From Oligoflexales bacterium (lineage in GTDB: Bacteria > Myxococcota_A > UBA9042 > DTJE01), in contig DUVQ01000084.1 in assembly GCA_012840965.1 (NCBI GenBank), forward strand, positions 1-42,985: a stretch of 42,985 nt of DNA. The letters are read 5' to 3'. The translations under genes were made by a program, and so were the position numbers. Under the pieces are notes generated by a model. It worked only from the letters and a program-made list of their open reading frames with translations, had not been told where the DNA came from and did not search any database. Shown here in pieces: positions 14,564 through 24,080 of the stretch (the stretch's first letter is position 1; each line of letters starts with the position of its first letter).

Positions 14564-17170
14564 ATGTCTTCGATTCAAAATCATCCATATAAAAACTTCT
14601 TGCAGCGGTTGAAAACCCCTTCTAGGTATGTGGGCGGTGAATTTGGGTCGGCAAAGCCGCCTAAAAACCCTGAGGCTTCAGTGGTTTTAGCCTTTCCAGA
14701 CGTTTATGAAGTTGGAATGTCCCACCTTGGCACCCAGATTCTTTATCGATTACTGGCAGATACACCTGGCATCCAAGTTGAGCGCTGCTTTTCGCCGTGG
14801 CCAGATCTTGAGGAGGCATTGCGCCAACATAAGCTTCCATTGGTATCACTGGAGTCTCATTCCTCGCTGTCGCAATTCGATGTGATTGGCGTCTCCATGC
14901 AGCATGAGCTGTGCTTTACCAACATCTTGAATTTGCTGGATTTATCTGGAGTACCACTGCGAGCTAAAGACCGTTTGGACAACCATCCAATCGTGCTTGG
15001 TGGTGGCCCAACCGCCCATCATCCAGAGCCTGTAGCCCCATTTTTTGATGCCATTTTTATCGGGGAAGCCGAAGAAACACTTCCAGGCGTGGTACTAGAA
15101 ATTGGCAGGCGTAAAAAGGCTGGCAGGCAAGCGGTGCTTCAATACCTGGCCACGGTCCCAGGATTTTACGTTCCAAGTTTGTACAAGGCGGTGCCAAGTG
15201 GCGATTTTGTCATCTCAAAACCGCTTAACGACAAGGCGCCTGAAACTGTGCAAAGGGTTTACCTGTCTGACCTTAACGCCTTTCCCACCCCAAGTAAAAC
15301 GATAGTCCCTTGGAATCGTGCTGTTTTTGACCGAGTTTCCATGGAAATAGCGCGTGGATGTACTGAAGGCTGCCGTTTTTGTGAGGCTGGCTACACCTAT
15401 CGCCCGTTAAGGGACAGGTCACCTGAGGCCATCTTTCAAACAACGCTTGAGGCCATTGACTATGGTGGATTTGAGGAGGTTTCGCTGGGCTCGTTGTCTC
15501 CAGCTGATTATCCTGCCCTTGGTCCTTTGGTGCATGCTCTATCAGGCACTTTGACCCCAAAGCATGTGACCCTTTCAGTTTCATCACTTCGCGCCTATGG
15601 TTTACAGGATCAGACGCTGAAGGACCTGAAAGCCGTAAGAATGACTGGTCTTACAATGGCACCAGAGGCAGGTTCGCAGCGCTTAAGGGATGTCATCAAC
15701 AAAAACATTTCTGAAGCAGATTTACTGGAATCAGCCCGCCGAGCGTTTTCTAATGGTTGGCAACGTTTAAAGCTTTACTTCATGATTGGCTTACCAACTG
15801 AAACAGATGATGACGTTGATGCCATCGTCCAGCTAGCCGGCGCCGTCCAAAAGCTTGGCAGAGGTATCGGCAGGGCCACAGTAAACGTCTCGGTTGGTGT
15901 ATTTGTGCCAAGGCCACACACGCCTTTTCAGTGGGAAGGCATGGCCTCCCCAGATGAAATTGCGCGAAAAATCGACAGGCTGAAGGACGCGGCCAGGCAG
16001 GCCAGGATAAATCTGAAGTATTCAGATGGAGTTATAGCTCGCCTAGAGTGTGCAATGGCCAGAGGTGACCACCGTATGGCCGACGTCATTGAGCGGGCAT
16101 ATCACCTTGGATGCCGCTTTGATGATTGGTCCGAACATAACAGAGCCGATCTGTGGCAGCAGGCATTTGCAGAAGTTGGGATAGACTGGGACAAGCTAAC
16201 TGGGCAAATTTCCAAAGAGACTTTGCTTCCCTGGGAAATCGTGGATGTTGGTGTAAAGAAGGCTTTTTTGGCTAAAGAACGGGCTTTGGCCATGGATGGC
16301 AAAACCACGCACCCATGTGAAAAACCGCAAGAAATTAACGGTGTAAGACCTGGCCCAGCCCAGATTGAAGCGGCCAAAACCGTGGTTTGCCATGGCTGCG
16401 GGGTGGGATGTGTTCCAAACAAGATTGCGCTTGCTAGGTCGCAGGTTGTTAAGGGGGCAAGGTCTTTGCCTGTGTTTGTTCAAGACCAGGAGGACAGGGG
16501 CGGGTACAGGGACAGGGACGGGGACAGGGACGGGGCGGTTCACGATTCAGAACCACAACAATTTGAGCTTTGGCATCTGATTTTTTCCAAAACTGGGCCT
16601 GCATCGTTTTTATCTCAAACAGACTTGGTCAAACACTTACCAAGAATCTTGCGTAGGTCCGGGTTAACACTGAAGATGTCTGGTGGTTTTCATCCCCTGC
16701 CAAAAATCACCTACCGCGAGCCTATGCCGGTTGGCTATCAAAGCATTGGCGAGTGGCTTGACGTCTGGCTTGCACCCCATGACGTGGCCCTGGATGCAAA
16801 AGGGCTTATCGACCGGCTAAACGATGCTAGCGTAGAGGGCATCCAGTTTTTGTTTGCCAAACAGGTAGAAGGCAAGCGCCAACAACCAAAGGAGATTAAA
16901 TACGCCTTTGAAAGCCTGCATGACCTAGAAACCACCCAAAAGTTGCTGCAGCCGCTGCTGCTTGAACTGTTACCTGAACCAAGCACCTGTCCAATCCTAG
17001 CTGACTGGCCAAACAAGTTAGCAAGCAAGCCCATTGTGCTGGTGTGGCCACGAGGTGCAAACCTGCCTAATCGCCCTCATGAGACCTTGTCTTTGGCACT
17101 GGATCACCCGTTTTTGCCAAGCGATCTTGTAAGACTGTACGACGATCCCCGCGGTCTATTTACAATTTAG
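14564..17170 (+). CDS. B12-binding/radical SAM protein fused to a DUF2344 domain
   Basis: An 868-residue fusion of two modules often encoded next to each other (TIGR03960 and TIGR03936 types). Residues about 35-200 resemble a cobalamin-binding fold (VLGGGPTAHHPEPVAPF). Residues 255-500 are a radical SAM domain with the Fe-S triad Cys266, Cys270 and Cys273 in ARGCTEGCRFCEAGYTYRP. A Cys-rich knuckle CHGCGVGC (609-616) precedes a low-complexity linker (about 643-658). Residues about 665-868 are DUF2344 (LVKHLPRILRRSGL, MSGGFHPLPKI). The substrate is unknown; the family has been linked to RNA or ribosome-related functions by context only. The linker is encoded by the same G-rich repeat found between genes in this window. 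Starts 27 bp after the exonuclease. Confidence 0.9.
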   Translation: MSSIQNHPYKNFLQRLKTPSRYVGGEFGSAKPPKNPEASVVLAFPDVYEVGMSHLGTQILYRLLADTPGIQVERCFSPWPDLEEALRQHKLPLVSLESHSSLSQFDVIGVSMQHELCFTNILNLLDLSGVPLRAKDRLDNHPIVLGGGPTAHHPEPVAPFFDAIFIGEAEETLPGVVLEIGRRKKAGRQAVLQYLATVPGFYVPSLYKAVPSGDFVISKPLNDKAPETVQRVYLSDLNAFPTPSKTIVPWNRAVFDRVSMEIARGCTEGCRFCEAGYTYRPLRDRSPEAIFQTTLEAIDYGGFEEVSLGSLSPADYPALGPLVHALSGTLTPKHVTLSVSSLRAYGLQDQTLKDLKAVRMTGLTMAPEAGSQRLRDVINKNISEADLLESARRAFSNGWQRLKLYFMIGLPTETDDDVDAIVQLAGAVQKLGRGIGRATVNVSVGVFVPRPHTPFQWEGMASPDEIARKIDRLKDAARQARINLKYSDGVIARLECAMARGDHRMADVIERAYHLGCRFDDWSEHNRADLWQQAFAEVGIDWDKLTGQISKETLLPWEIVDVGVKKAFLAKERALAMDGKTTHPCEKPQEINGVRPGPAQIEAAKTVVCHGCGVGCVPNKIALARSQVVKGARSLPVFVQDQEDRGGYRDRDGDRDGAVHDSEPQQFELWHLIFSKTGPASFLSQTDLVKHLPRILRRSGLTLKMSGGFHPLPKITYREPMPVGYQSIGEWLDVWLAPHDVALDAKGLIDRLNDASVEGIQFLFAKQVEGKRQQPKEIKYAFESLHDLETTQKLLQPLLLELLPEPSTCPILADWPNKLASKPIVLVWPRGANLPNRPHETLSLALDHPFLPSDLVRLYDDPRGLFTI
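16488..16538 (+). repeat. in-frame G-rich hexamer array inside the radical SAM/DUF2344 gene
   Basis: Alternating GGGACA and GGGACG units, about eight in 50 bp, encode an Arg/Asp/Gly-rich peptide (RDRDGDRDG). It lies in the linker between the Cys knuckle and the DUF2344 domain, so both domains stay intact. Confidence 0.85.
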
Positions 17171-17209
17171 AGTACTATACCCATACCCGTTTTGATGTAA
17201 GGGTCGGGT

Positions 17210-19402
17210 GTGCGTAAGTTTGTTTTGATTTTGTTGCTTTCATGGTGGCCAGCGTATGCAATGGCAAGTCATGTCGATAATCTGTTACAAGAAGGCGTTG
17301 CCAAGATTCGTACATCTGACCCTGTCCAAGCCTTGGTTCCCCTTAAAAAGGCACATTCCATGGCCAAAGGTCGGGAAAAAGCCAAGACAGGTCTTGCCCT
17401 AGCTCAGGCACACTCGGCAGCAGGCAATTATTCAGAAGCTATCGAAATCTTAAACACGCAGGTCCTTAAAACGATTCCAAAAGTCTTAAAAGAGCTGGCA
17501 CTGTGGGAACTTGCAAACGCCCAAGCAAAGGCAGGCCAAGCGACTGCTGGCGACTCATTACAAAGCTTTATTAACCAGTATCCAAGGTCCCAAAAGGCCA
17601 ATTTAGCCAAGATAACCCTCGGAAGAATCTATCTGGACCAGGAGATGCCTGCCAAAGCGGTCAATCTTGCCCAATTGGTCCTGACCAGTTCACCATCACG
17701 CCTAGACAAGGCCGAGGCTATATTGCTAAAGGCTTTAGCATCACCTCCAGCCCAACAAGAAAAGTTATTCAAAGAACTATTCATCGAGATGCCGGACACC
17801 TTTGCTGCAGGCAAAACAGGGCTGACTGAAGAGCAGCTTGACGCCCAAGAACTAGATGCGAGAGCCCAGGCCTTTTTTAGTGCAAAGGATTATGAAGAGG
17901 CGATGCGCATACACACCGCCATATATAACGGCGGAGATAAAACTGGTAAAAGGGCCTTGACTCTTGGCCGCCTGCACCTGATTCACCTAAGAGACGATGG
18001 TCCAAAGGCTTTAGCCTACCTTGAGCAAGCCAGAAGCGAAGGGGCCTTGAGCGGGCCTGAATCGCACATTCTGATGGCCCGTGCATGTGCCAAAGTTGAA
18101 GACTACGAAAAGGCCGAGGCCGAGTACCGAGCTTATTTAAACACCGGGGCAACCGCAAGCCGAGTAAGGGCCATGTACTACCTTGGTTGGCTGCCTTATG
18201 ACCATGGTGAATATGAAAGGGCAATCCCGGAATTTGATCGCTTTTTGGCAGCCTACCCAAAAGACAAACAACGCAGCTATATCCTGTGGTTTAAAGGTTG
18301 GTCACTTTACCAGCTAAAACGCTACGAAGAGGCCATCGCCACCTTTGAAAGGATGGTCCCCCTTGGAAACAATCTGGTTGCTGGAAAGGCCATGTACTGG
18401 GCTGGCAAGGCCCATAAGGAATTAAACAACAATGCCGAAGCCTTACGATGGATGCAACTAGCGGTCGACAAATATCCCCTGTCATACTACGCGGTTTTGG
18501 CAGCCATGCGGCTTAATGAGTGGAACAACACCAAGTTGCCCATTTGGATGACTGGGCCTGCAATGCCTGCCCCAAAGCCTTGGTGGCCCTTTGAACGATT
18601 AAAACCTGGGCTTCGCGCAAAATTACAAGAGGTTAAAGATCTTGGCGACCTTGGCCAAACTAGGGCAGCAAGGGCAAAATATCAGGCCATTTCCAACCAA
18701 GTGGAACGTGCTTTAAGCACCAAAGACAAGGCGCGATTTCTGTTAACAGTTGCCGACGCGACTGGCGATTACAACGGTCTTTTTAAAAAGGCTCGAAAGG
18801 ATTTTGGTAGCCGCTTTGGTCCAATTCCAACGCAATCAAACTCGCTGTACTGGATGGCAAGGTATCCCAAAGCGGAAAGACCGTTGGCCCAAGTCTTGGC
18901 CAAGCGTTTTAACATGCCAGAACTGTGGACATACGCGATCATGAGACAAGAATCCAGGTACGACGCTAGGCAGGTGTCTCATACAGCAGCCTTGGGGATA
19001 ATGCAGATGATCCCAGCCACAGCCAAGATTGTATCCAAGGCTTTAGGCGTGCCTTTTCACGTGGAAACATTCTTTGATACTGGGCCAAACGTCTTGTTTT
19101 GCATGTACTATCTGTCGGAATTACTAAAAGATTTCAAAGGACAGATCCTGTTTGCCTCGGCGGCCTATAACTCCGGGGCACCTGCAATCAAGCGATTCAT
19201 GCATGAAAACAAGGGCTTGCCATTCGATGAAATGGTTGAATCCATCCCCTACAACGAAGGGCGAAACTATGCCAGAAAGGTGGCTGAACACCTGACCAGG
19301 TATGCTTATATGCACTTAAAACCAGTCGAAAGAAAGGCCTTGTACAAACAACTGTTTCCAGTCAGCGTTGACTACGACCTAGGCACCAGCGTCAACTATT
19401 AA
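17210..19402 (+). CDS. slt: soluble lytic transglycosylase with N-terminal TPR-like superhelix
   Basis: Cleaves the MurNAc-GlcNAc bond of peptidoglycan in the periplasm, leaving 1,6-anhydro ends. The 730 residues comprise a signal peptide (1-20, ending AMA), a long alpha-helical TPR-like region (about 25-545) and a C-terminal SLT domain (about 565-690). Catalytic Glu581 lies in MRQESRY; other motifs are ALGIMQMIPATA, ASAAYNSGA and IPYNEGRNYARKV, all typical of the Slt70 family. The GTG start is preceded by AAGGG. It is 39 bp downstream of the radical SAM gene and may share its transcript. Slt70 of E. coli is about 645 residues, so this one has extra helical repeats. Confidence 0.93.
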   Translation: MRKFVLILLLSWWPAYAMASHVDNLLQEGVAKIRTSDPVQALVPLKKAHSMAKGREKAKTGLALAQAHSAAGNYSEAIEILNTQVLKTIPKVLKELALWELANAQAKAGQATAGDSLQSFINQYPRSQKANLAKITLGRIYLDQEMPAKAVNLAQLVLTSSPSRLDKAEAILLKALASPPAQQEKLFKELFIEMPDTFAAGKTGLTEEQLDAQELDARAQAFFSAKDYEEAMRIHTAIYNGGDKTGKRALTLGRLHLIHLRDDGPKALAYLEQARSEGALSGPESHILMARACAKVEDYEKAEAEYRAYLNTGATASRVRAMYYLGWLPYDHGEYERAIPEFDRFLAAYPKDKQRSYILWFKGWSLYQLKRYEEAIATFERMVPLGNNLVAGKAMYWAGKAHKELNNNAEALRWMQLAVDKYPLSYYAVLAAMRLNEWNNTKLPIWMTGPAMPAPKPWWPFERLKPGLRAKLQEVKDLGDLGQTRAARAKYQAISNQVERALSTKDKARFLLTVADATGDYNGLFKKARKDFGSRFGPIPTQSNSLYWMARYPKAERPLAQVLAKRFNMPELWTYAIMRQESRYDARQVSHTAALGIMQMIPATAKIVSKALGVPFHVETFFDTGPNVLFCMYYLSELLKDFKGQILFASAAYNSGAPAIKRFMHENKGLPFDEMVESIPYNEGRNYARKVAEHLTRYAYMHLKPVERKALYKQLFPVSVDYDLGTSVNY

Positions 19403-19431
19403 GACCCGCTCCCAGCCCCAAAAACATAAGG

Positions 19432-22400
19432 TTACTCAGGCTGCAGCATAACTTTACGCAAGTTGGCATATCTGGCAGAAACAGACCAAGCACACATTTC
19501 AACCAAGTGATCGCCATACTCCATTTCACTTAAAAACAGCGTATCGCTTTGTAAAACACCTGCCGCGATCTGGATGTCATTTGCCAAAAACAGGCCAGTT
19601 CTGGTGGCAGCCCTGTCAACGGCCATCACAAATGCTTGCACATCAACAGGTCGATTGCTTTGCCTGAATCTGGTCAACACATCCTTCAAATCCTGCATTG
19701 CAGCCGCGGACATGTGTTTGGCCAGACCTTTGCCCATCTCTTCAATTCCCTTTACATCATCCGGCGCTTGATAGTCAGGAAACACCATCTTCAAAGCAGC
19801 CATAATAAACAGCCGGATCCCCTTCGCATCAGAGATGCCAAGCAGCTCATTTCCAGGCGCACACGCAACTGCAGCACGCCCTAGGGCAAACCTGAGCTCC
19901 CTACCACGCCACTGATTCAGGACGTCATCTCCAACGGCCAAAGCAGGGGTACTGGTGGGCAATTTCGCAATGCCCGCCTTTCCAGGGGCGTGATAAATCG
20001 GCGGTAATTGCAAACCCAAAATGCGAGAAACAGCATTAGCCATATTAGAAAACAAGGTCCTTGACTGCAGGTCAATGCGGTTTTCATTTGATAGCCCAAG
20101 GTCAGACAGTCGTTTCATTGGCAGCACATTTGACAACGGTTGATGCAGCAAAGCCATAATGTTCGCCACACCGCCTAAAGCGTCATCATCCAGGATCCAC
20201 TGGACAAAACCATCTTCCGGCAATGAATCCCGACGCAACCGCAAAGTCGGCTGACGCTTTTGTTCAAACGCCAAACGCTCCTCATCTGTCGCCTGCCCCA
20301 AGACCGTCAAAGCCCCAGAAGCACACCATGCCAAGTCATCATCATCAAGGATGAGGCTTAGCTCCCTAATCGCCCTGTAACTGTCGATATGCGCCGGGTC
20401 AACCGTAAGCACCCCGCGGTGGGCCTCCAGCGCCTCATCTTCCCTTCCAGAGGTCTTTTCAATAGTCTCAGCCAACAAAGCCAAGGCTTCCTCATCATTT
20501 GGCAGCTTGTCCAGGATCTGGCGCAGCACCCCAATTGCTTTTTCAGGATTGTTTAATGAAATATAAAGCTTACCAAGCCTCCTTAGAGTCGTGATTAATC
20601 GTTCAATCTGACCTGACAGCTGGTAATGTTTGGATAGACTGCTATAAAGAGTCGCAAGCTCGCCAGGTTCCTTAGCCAATGCGGCTTCAAGTTCAACGAC
20701 GGCATCGTGAAGATCGGGATTTAGCTCGACTGCCTCGGCAAAATACTGCCTAGCACGGGTTTTTTCACCAAGTTCCCTAAGTAAAAGCGCCGTGGCGTGG
20801 TACAAACTGGCCAAAACATGACCGTCAGGCTCAATTTCCATCATGGAATGCAGGATTCCCACAGCTGCGTTCTTTTCATTTGCAGAAACCGCTGCATCAA
20901 GGGCCTTGTGATAAGCCGCTTTAGCACCAGTTCCTTGAGTGGCAGCTTGACGATAGTACTGTATCGCCTGTATGGGGTCGTGAAGGGAGTCCTTAAGTAA
21001 ATCCCCAAGTCTTATCAACGCGGTGTAGCGTGTCGGCCCCTGCGGCTCAAGCTCCACAAGCGCCTTCAGATGGCTCACCTGCTTTTTTACATCTTTGGCC
21101 AAAGTGGCGGCCTTGACGAAAAGACGCTCAATCTGAAGGGTGCGTTCACCTTCAAAGTTTTCAAGACAGCGGAGCGCCAAGTCTCCCCTACCCACTTCAA
21201 GGGCGCTGTTCACGGCTGCCAAAAGCAACGCCTCACCTTCAGGACCAGACCAGTAATAGCAGTCCTTCAAGGCATCAATAGCCTCTTCATGACGCCCAAG
21301 TTGGGATAGCTGTCTTCCCAACCTTGCACGGGTCATCATGTCTGATGGGTCCAACTTGACCACCCTGGAAAGCTGGGCAACAGCCTCCTCAGGTTGGTCA
21401 CACCTAGCTGCAGCCTCACCCACCATGCGTCGAATATTCGCTTCACGCTCAGGCTCTTGCGCCAGATGTGAAAACAAAAATTCAGCAGCGGCAATTACCC
21501 GCTCTGCCTGCCAGTTTTCAAGCCACAACTCGCTGGCTAACTCTACTGCTGCGCCGTGAAGCGGATTGTGCTCCAAGGCCTCTTCCAAGAATTTCAAAGC
21601 CAACTTTGAATCTCGTGGAGGCTCCAAGGCACGCTTGGCCATCAAGATCAAAAGCTCGGCAGCCTCATTTTCGTCGCTGGCGGCTTTAACCTGATGTTCA
21701 AAGGCTTTAAGCTCCTTGTCCCTTTCACCGTCGGCGCGATGCAGGCTTATTAGCTTTGCCGCTATCTCGTTAATTCTTTCCGGGGGCGCATCAGCCAAAG
21801 CAAGCCACAGCGCCTCTTTGGTCCGCTCAATCAGCGATAATCGCTCTTCATAAACTTGGGCCAAGCGAATCAGCACATCAACACGGTCTTCTCCCTTGGA
21901 CCTAGCCTCTAAATCTCTGGCCACCTCCGCCCAAAGCCCCAAACGCTCATGCAAGCTTTCGATGCGCAGCCTTGGTTCTTGATTACCAGGCTCCTTTTTA
22001 GCAGCTGCAGTCAAAAAGCCCAACGCCGCCAAAGGATCATCCAGCTTTTCCAGCGCCACATCCGCCATTTGCATCAAAGTTTGAGCAGCTTGTTCCAAGG
22101 GTGACGACGCCGCAATCCGCCCCAGTACTGCCAGATAGGCCTTCCATTCACCTCGGTCGGCATATATCTTGGCTAACCTTTCAGCGATCTCCTGATTGTT
22201 TTGGGATAGAGACAGCGCCTCAGCAAACACCATCTCTGTCCTGGCAGAACTTTCTTCAAGGTCCACCAAAATCCTGGCAAAACGCCGCAAAACGTGAACC
22301 CTTGTCTCAGGAATAATCAGCCTAAGCAGCAGATTTTGGGACAGCTCAACCGCCTTGTCCTTTTCACCCTTTTCCAAAAAGCTATCCACCAAGGCGTCAT

Positions 22401-23940
22401 ATACCGCCGTCTGTCCTGGATCTTGCTTAAGTATCCACTGCCACTCATTTATGGCCTGTTCTTGGTCGCCCTGTTGTGCCAGCAAAAACGACAGCTCGAC
22501 AGCTGCCCTAACCTTTTCACCACCATCCTTTGAAGATTCCTTTAACGTTTTCCAAAGCTTAATCAACGCCTCAGGATTACCACTACTAATCGCTAAAGCT
22601 TCCTCAACAGCCCCTTTCGAATCTGGTTCGACCCCTATCAAGAGCAACAAAGCCTTAAATTCCTCTTCTGGTTTCTCAAGGCGATGCCAAATAGTTGCGG
22701 CTGTCGAGGCCAGATCTGCCCTAATAGCACCCCTATTACCAGACGCTAAGGCTGTAAGACCTGCGGCGCTTTCAGCCGGATTAGCCGTTTCAAACGCCAG
22801 TTGGGCAATGCGATCCATTGCCGTCGTATCGCTTGGATAATCTTCGAGATAAGACAGCAGACACAACACGGCACTTCCAGGTTCCTTCAAGTCATTCAGG
22901 TACAGGTCCGCAATATCAAGCAGGGTTTTGGCCCTGGCCTGGCCGCTTTCAAGCTGTTGTTTAGCAAGCAGCACATCTGCAAATGCCCTAAAATCGCCAG
23001 CCTGTTTAAGCTTGTTTGCACTAATTTCCAGCTGCTCAACCAGCCACGAATCTATAACTGCAGCATCATCGGTGTTGGCTGCCAGCTGACGAAACTCGGC
23101 CACAGCGTCAGGCTGAAACTTGGGAGCATGCGAAATGGACGAGATTAGGAGCAATTCCAACGCCACTTCATTCAAGCCAGCATCTCGCAAGGTAGTAGCC
23201 AAGTTACCAGCATCTTGTAAAGACAGCTGAGCTCGGTTCAGCAAACGCCCCAAAGCCCTTGCACCGTTTAGCTTAAATGCGGGAGCAATACGCTCCATGT
23301 CCTTGTTAAAAAGTCCCCCATAGGGACACTCAAAACACACCAAAGCTAAATCCTTTTCAGCATCATCAAAAGAACTTGGGCATTGAATCAATGGATGGGG
23401 GATGCCGTTAATCATCACTGAATGAGCCACCCGCTTTGGGGCAGCATCGCCAACAGCCATCCATGTGGAAGGCTCCTCATCGGCAAGCTCGCCGAAATCA
23501 ATGCTATATCCACCAGTCCCTCTCCATTCATAAATCCTGCCCTGCAATGATGGCGAGGTGGCAAACAATGAAATCTTTTCAGTGGCTTCTACAGCAGAAA
23601 CAAAGCCATGAAGCATCTTATCTGTTAGCTCTGCAGTCTTTGTATCAGGGCGAGTACAGATCTCATCTGGATCCAAAAATTCTTCAGCAAGGACGAGCAA
23701 ATCATCCAAGGCATCAATCTCTATCCCTGTGCTTTCCAAGGCCGCTTTTAATTGTGAAAAACGACCAGGCATCACCTCGATTTCATGGCCAGCATAAAAG
23801 GTAAATAGCAACCGCATCCATCGATGAACGGCCAACAACAAAGCTGCTCCAGCCTCGATAGGCTCAGCTGACTCGATCGCAAGGCGCAAAGGGACGGCAA
23901 CGTGAGTAGGCAAAAATTGCTGACACTGTAAAATGGTCAT
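19432..23940 (-). CDS. giant TPR-repeat protein (1502 aa), unknown function
   Basis: No signal peptide or membrane segment is visible, so it is predicted to be cytoplasmic. Residues 1-240 form a mixed N-terminal domain with no motif I recognise. Residues about 250-1200 are a near-continuous run of TPR-like helix pairs; clear examples are AVAQLSRVVKLDPSDMMTRARLGRQL, EAIDALKDCYYWSGPEGEAL, KARQYFAEAVELNPDLHDA and KAIGVLRQILDKLPNDEEALALLAE. The last ~280 residues return to a distinct fold (GVANIMALLHQPLSNVLPM, ELRFALGRAAVACAPG). It is probably a scaffold; giant TPR proteins of this kind are common in Myxococcota. The start ATG has GGGGGA upstream. It ends 29 bp from the convergent slt. Confidence 0.88.
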   Translation of the reverse strand: MTILQCQQFLPTHVAVPLRLAIESAEPIEAGAALLLAVHRWMRLLFTFYAGHEIEVMPGRFSQLKAALESTGIEIDALDDLLVLAEEFLDPDEICTRPDTKTAELTDKMLHGFVSAVEATEKISLFATSPSLQGRIYEWRGTGGYSIDFGELADEEPSTWMAVGDAAPKRVAHSVMINGIPHPLIQCPSSFDDAEKDLALVCFECPYGGLFNKDMERIAPAFKLNGARALGRLLNRAQLSLQDAGNLATTLRDAGLNEVALELLLISSISHAPKFQPDAVAEFRQLAANTDDAAVIDSWLVEQLEISANKLKQAGDFRAFADVLLAKQQLESGQARAKTLLDIADLYLNDLKEPGSAVLCLLSYLEDYPSDTTAMDRIAQLAFETANPAESAAGLTALASGNRGAIRADLASTAATIWHRLEKPEEEFKALLLLIGVEPDSKGAVEEALAISSGNPEALIKLWKTLKESSKDGGEKVRAAVELSFLLAQQGDQEQAINEWQWILKQDPGQTAVYDALVDSFLEKGEKDKAVELSQNLLLRLIIPETRVHVLRRFARILVDLEESSARTEMVFAEALSLSQNNQEIAERLAKIYADRGEWKAYLAVLGRIAASSPLEQAAQTLMQMADVALEKLDDPLAALGFLTAAAKKEPGNQEPRLRIESLHERLGLWAEVARDLEARSKGEDRVDVLIRLAQVYEERLSLIERTKEALWLALADAPPERINEIAAKLISLHRADGERDKELKAFEHQVKAASDENEAAELLILMAKRALEPPRDSKLALKFLEEALEHNPLHGAAVELASELWLENWQAERVIAAAEFLFSHLAQEPEREANIRRMVGEAAARCDQPEEAVAQLSRVVKLDPSDMMTRARLGRQLSQLGRHEEAIDALKDCYYWSGPEGEALLLAAVNSALEVGRGDLALRCLENFEGERTLQIERLFVKAATLAKDVKKQVSHLKALVELEPQGPTRYTALIRLGDLLKDSLHDPIQAIQYYRQAATQGTGAKAAYHKALDAAVSANEKNAAVGILHSMMEIEPDGHVLASLYHATALLLRELGEKTRARQYFAEAVELNPDLHDAVVELEAALAKEPGELATLYSSLSKHYQLSGQIERLITTLRRLGKLYISLNNPEKAIGVLRQILDKLPNDEEALALLAETIEKTSGREDEALEAHRGVLTVDPAHIDSYRAIRELSLILDDDDLAWCASGALTVLGQATDEERLAFEQKRQPTLRLRRDSLPEDGFVQWILDDDALGGVANIMALLHQPLSNVLPMKRLSDLGLSNENRIDLQSRTLFSNMANAVSRILGLQLPPIYHAPGKAGIAKLPTSTPALAVGDDVLNQWRGRELRFALGRAAVACAPGNELLGISDAKGIRLFIMAALKMVFPDYQAPDDVKGIEEMGKGLAKHMSAAAMQDLKDVLTRFRQSNRPVDVQAFVMAVDRAATRTGLFLANDIQIAAGVLQSDTLFLSEMEYGDHLVEMCAWSVSARYANLRKVMLQPE

Positions 23941-23968
23941 GAAATCCCCCTTCTCTTAACACCGGATT

Positions 23969-23998
23969 ATTGTATACAGTATTAACACTTTTAGACAA
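23969..23998 (-). promoter_or_regulatory. possible sigma70 promoter of the giant TPR gene
   Basis: On the minus strand TTGTCT (23998-23993) and TACAAT (23974-23969) are 18 bp apart, 29 bp upstream of the ATG. Confidence 0.45.
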
Positions 23999-24048
23999 AC
24001 TATTTGCGTAAAATCAGGACAGAGGGTGTCAGGGAGATGAATGAAAGC

Positions 24049-24072
24049 GGTGGGGTCATAAGCGACCCCACC
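24049..24072 (-). terminator. hairpin after the OmpA/TSP3 gene
   Basis: A perfect 9-bp stem GGTGGGGTC/GACCCCACC with a 6-nt loop, 8 nt beyond the ompA-like stop. The U tract on the minus strand is weak (GCTTTCATTC), but the position and stability fit an intrinsic terminator. Confidence 0.65.
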
Positions 24073-24080
24073 AGGAAAGA

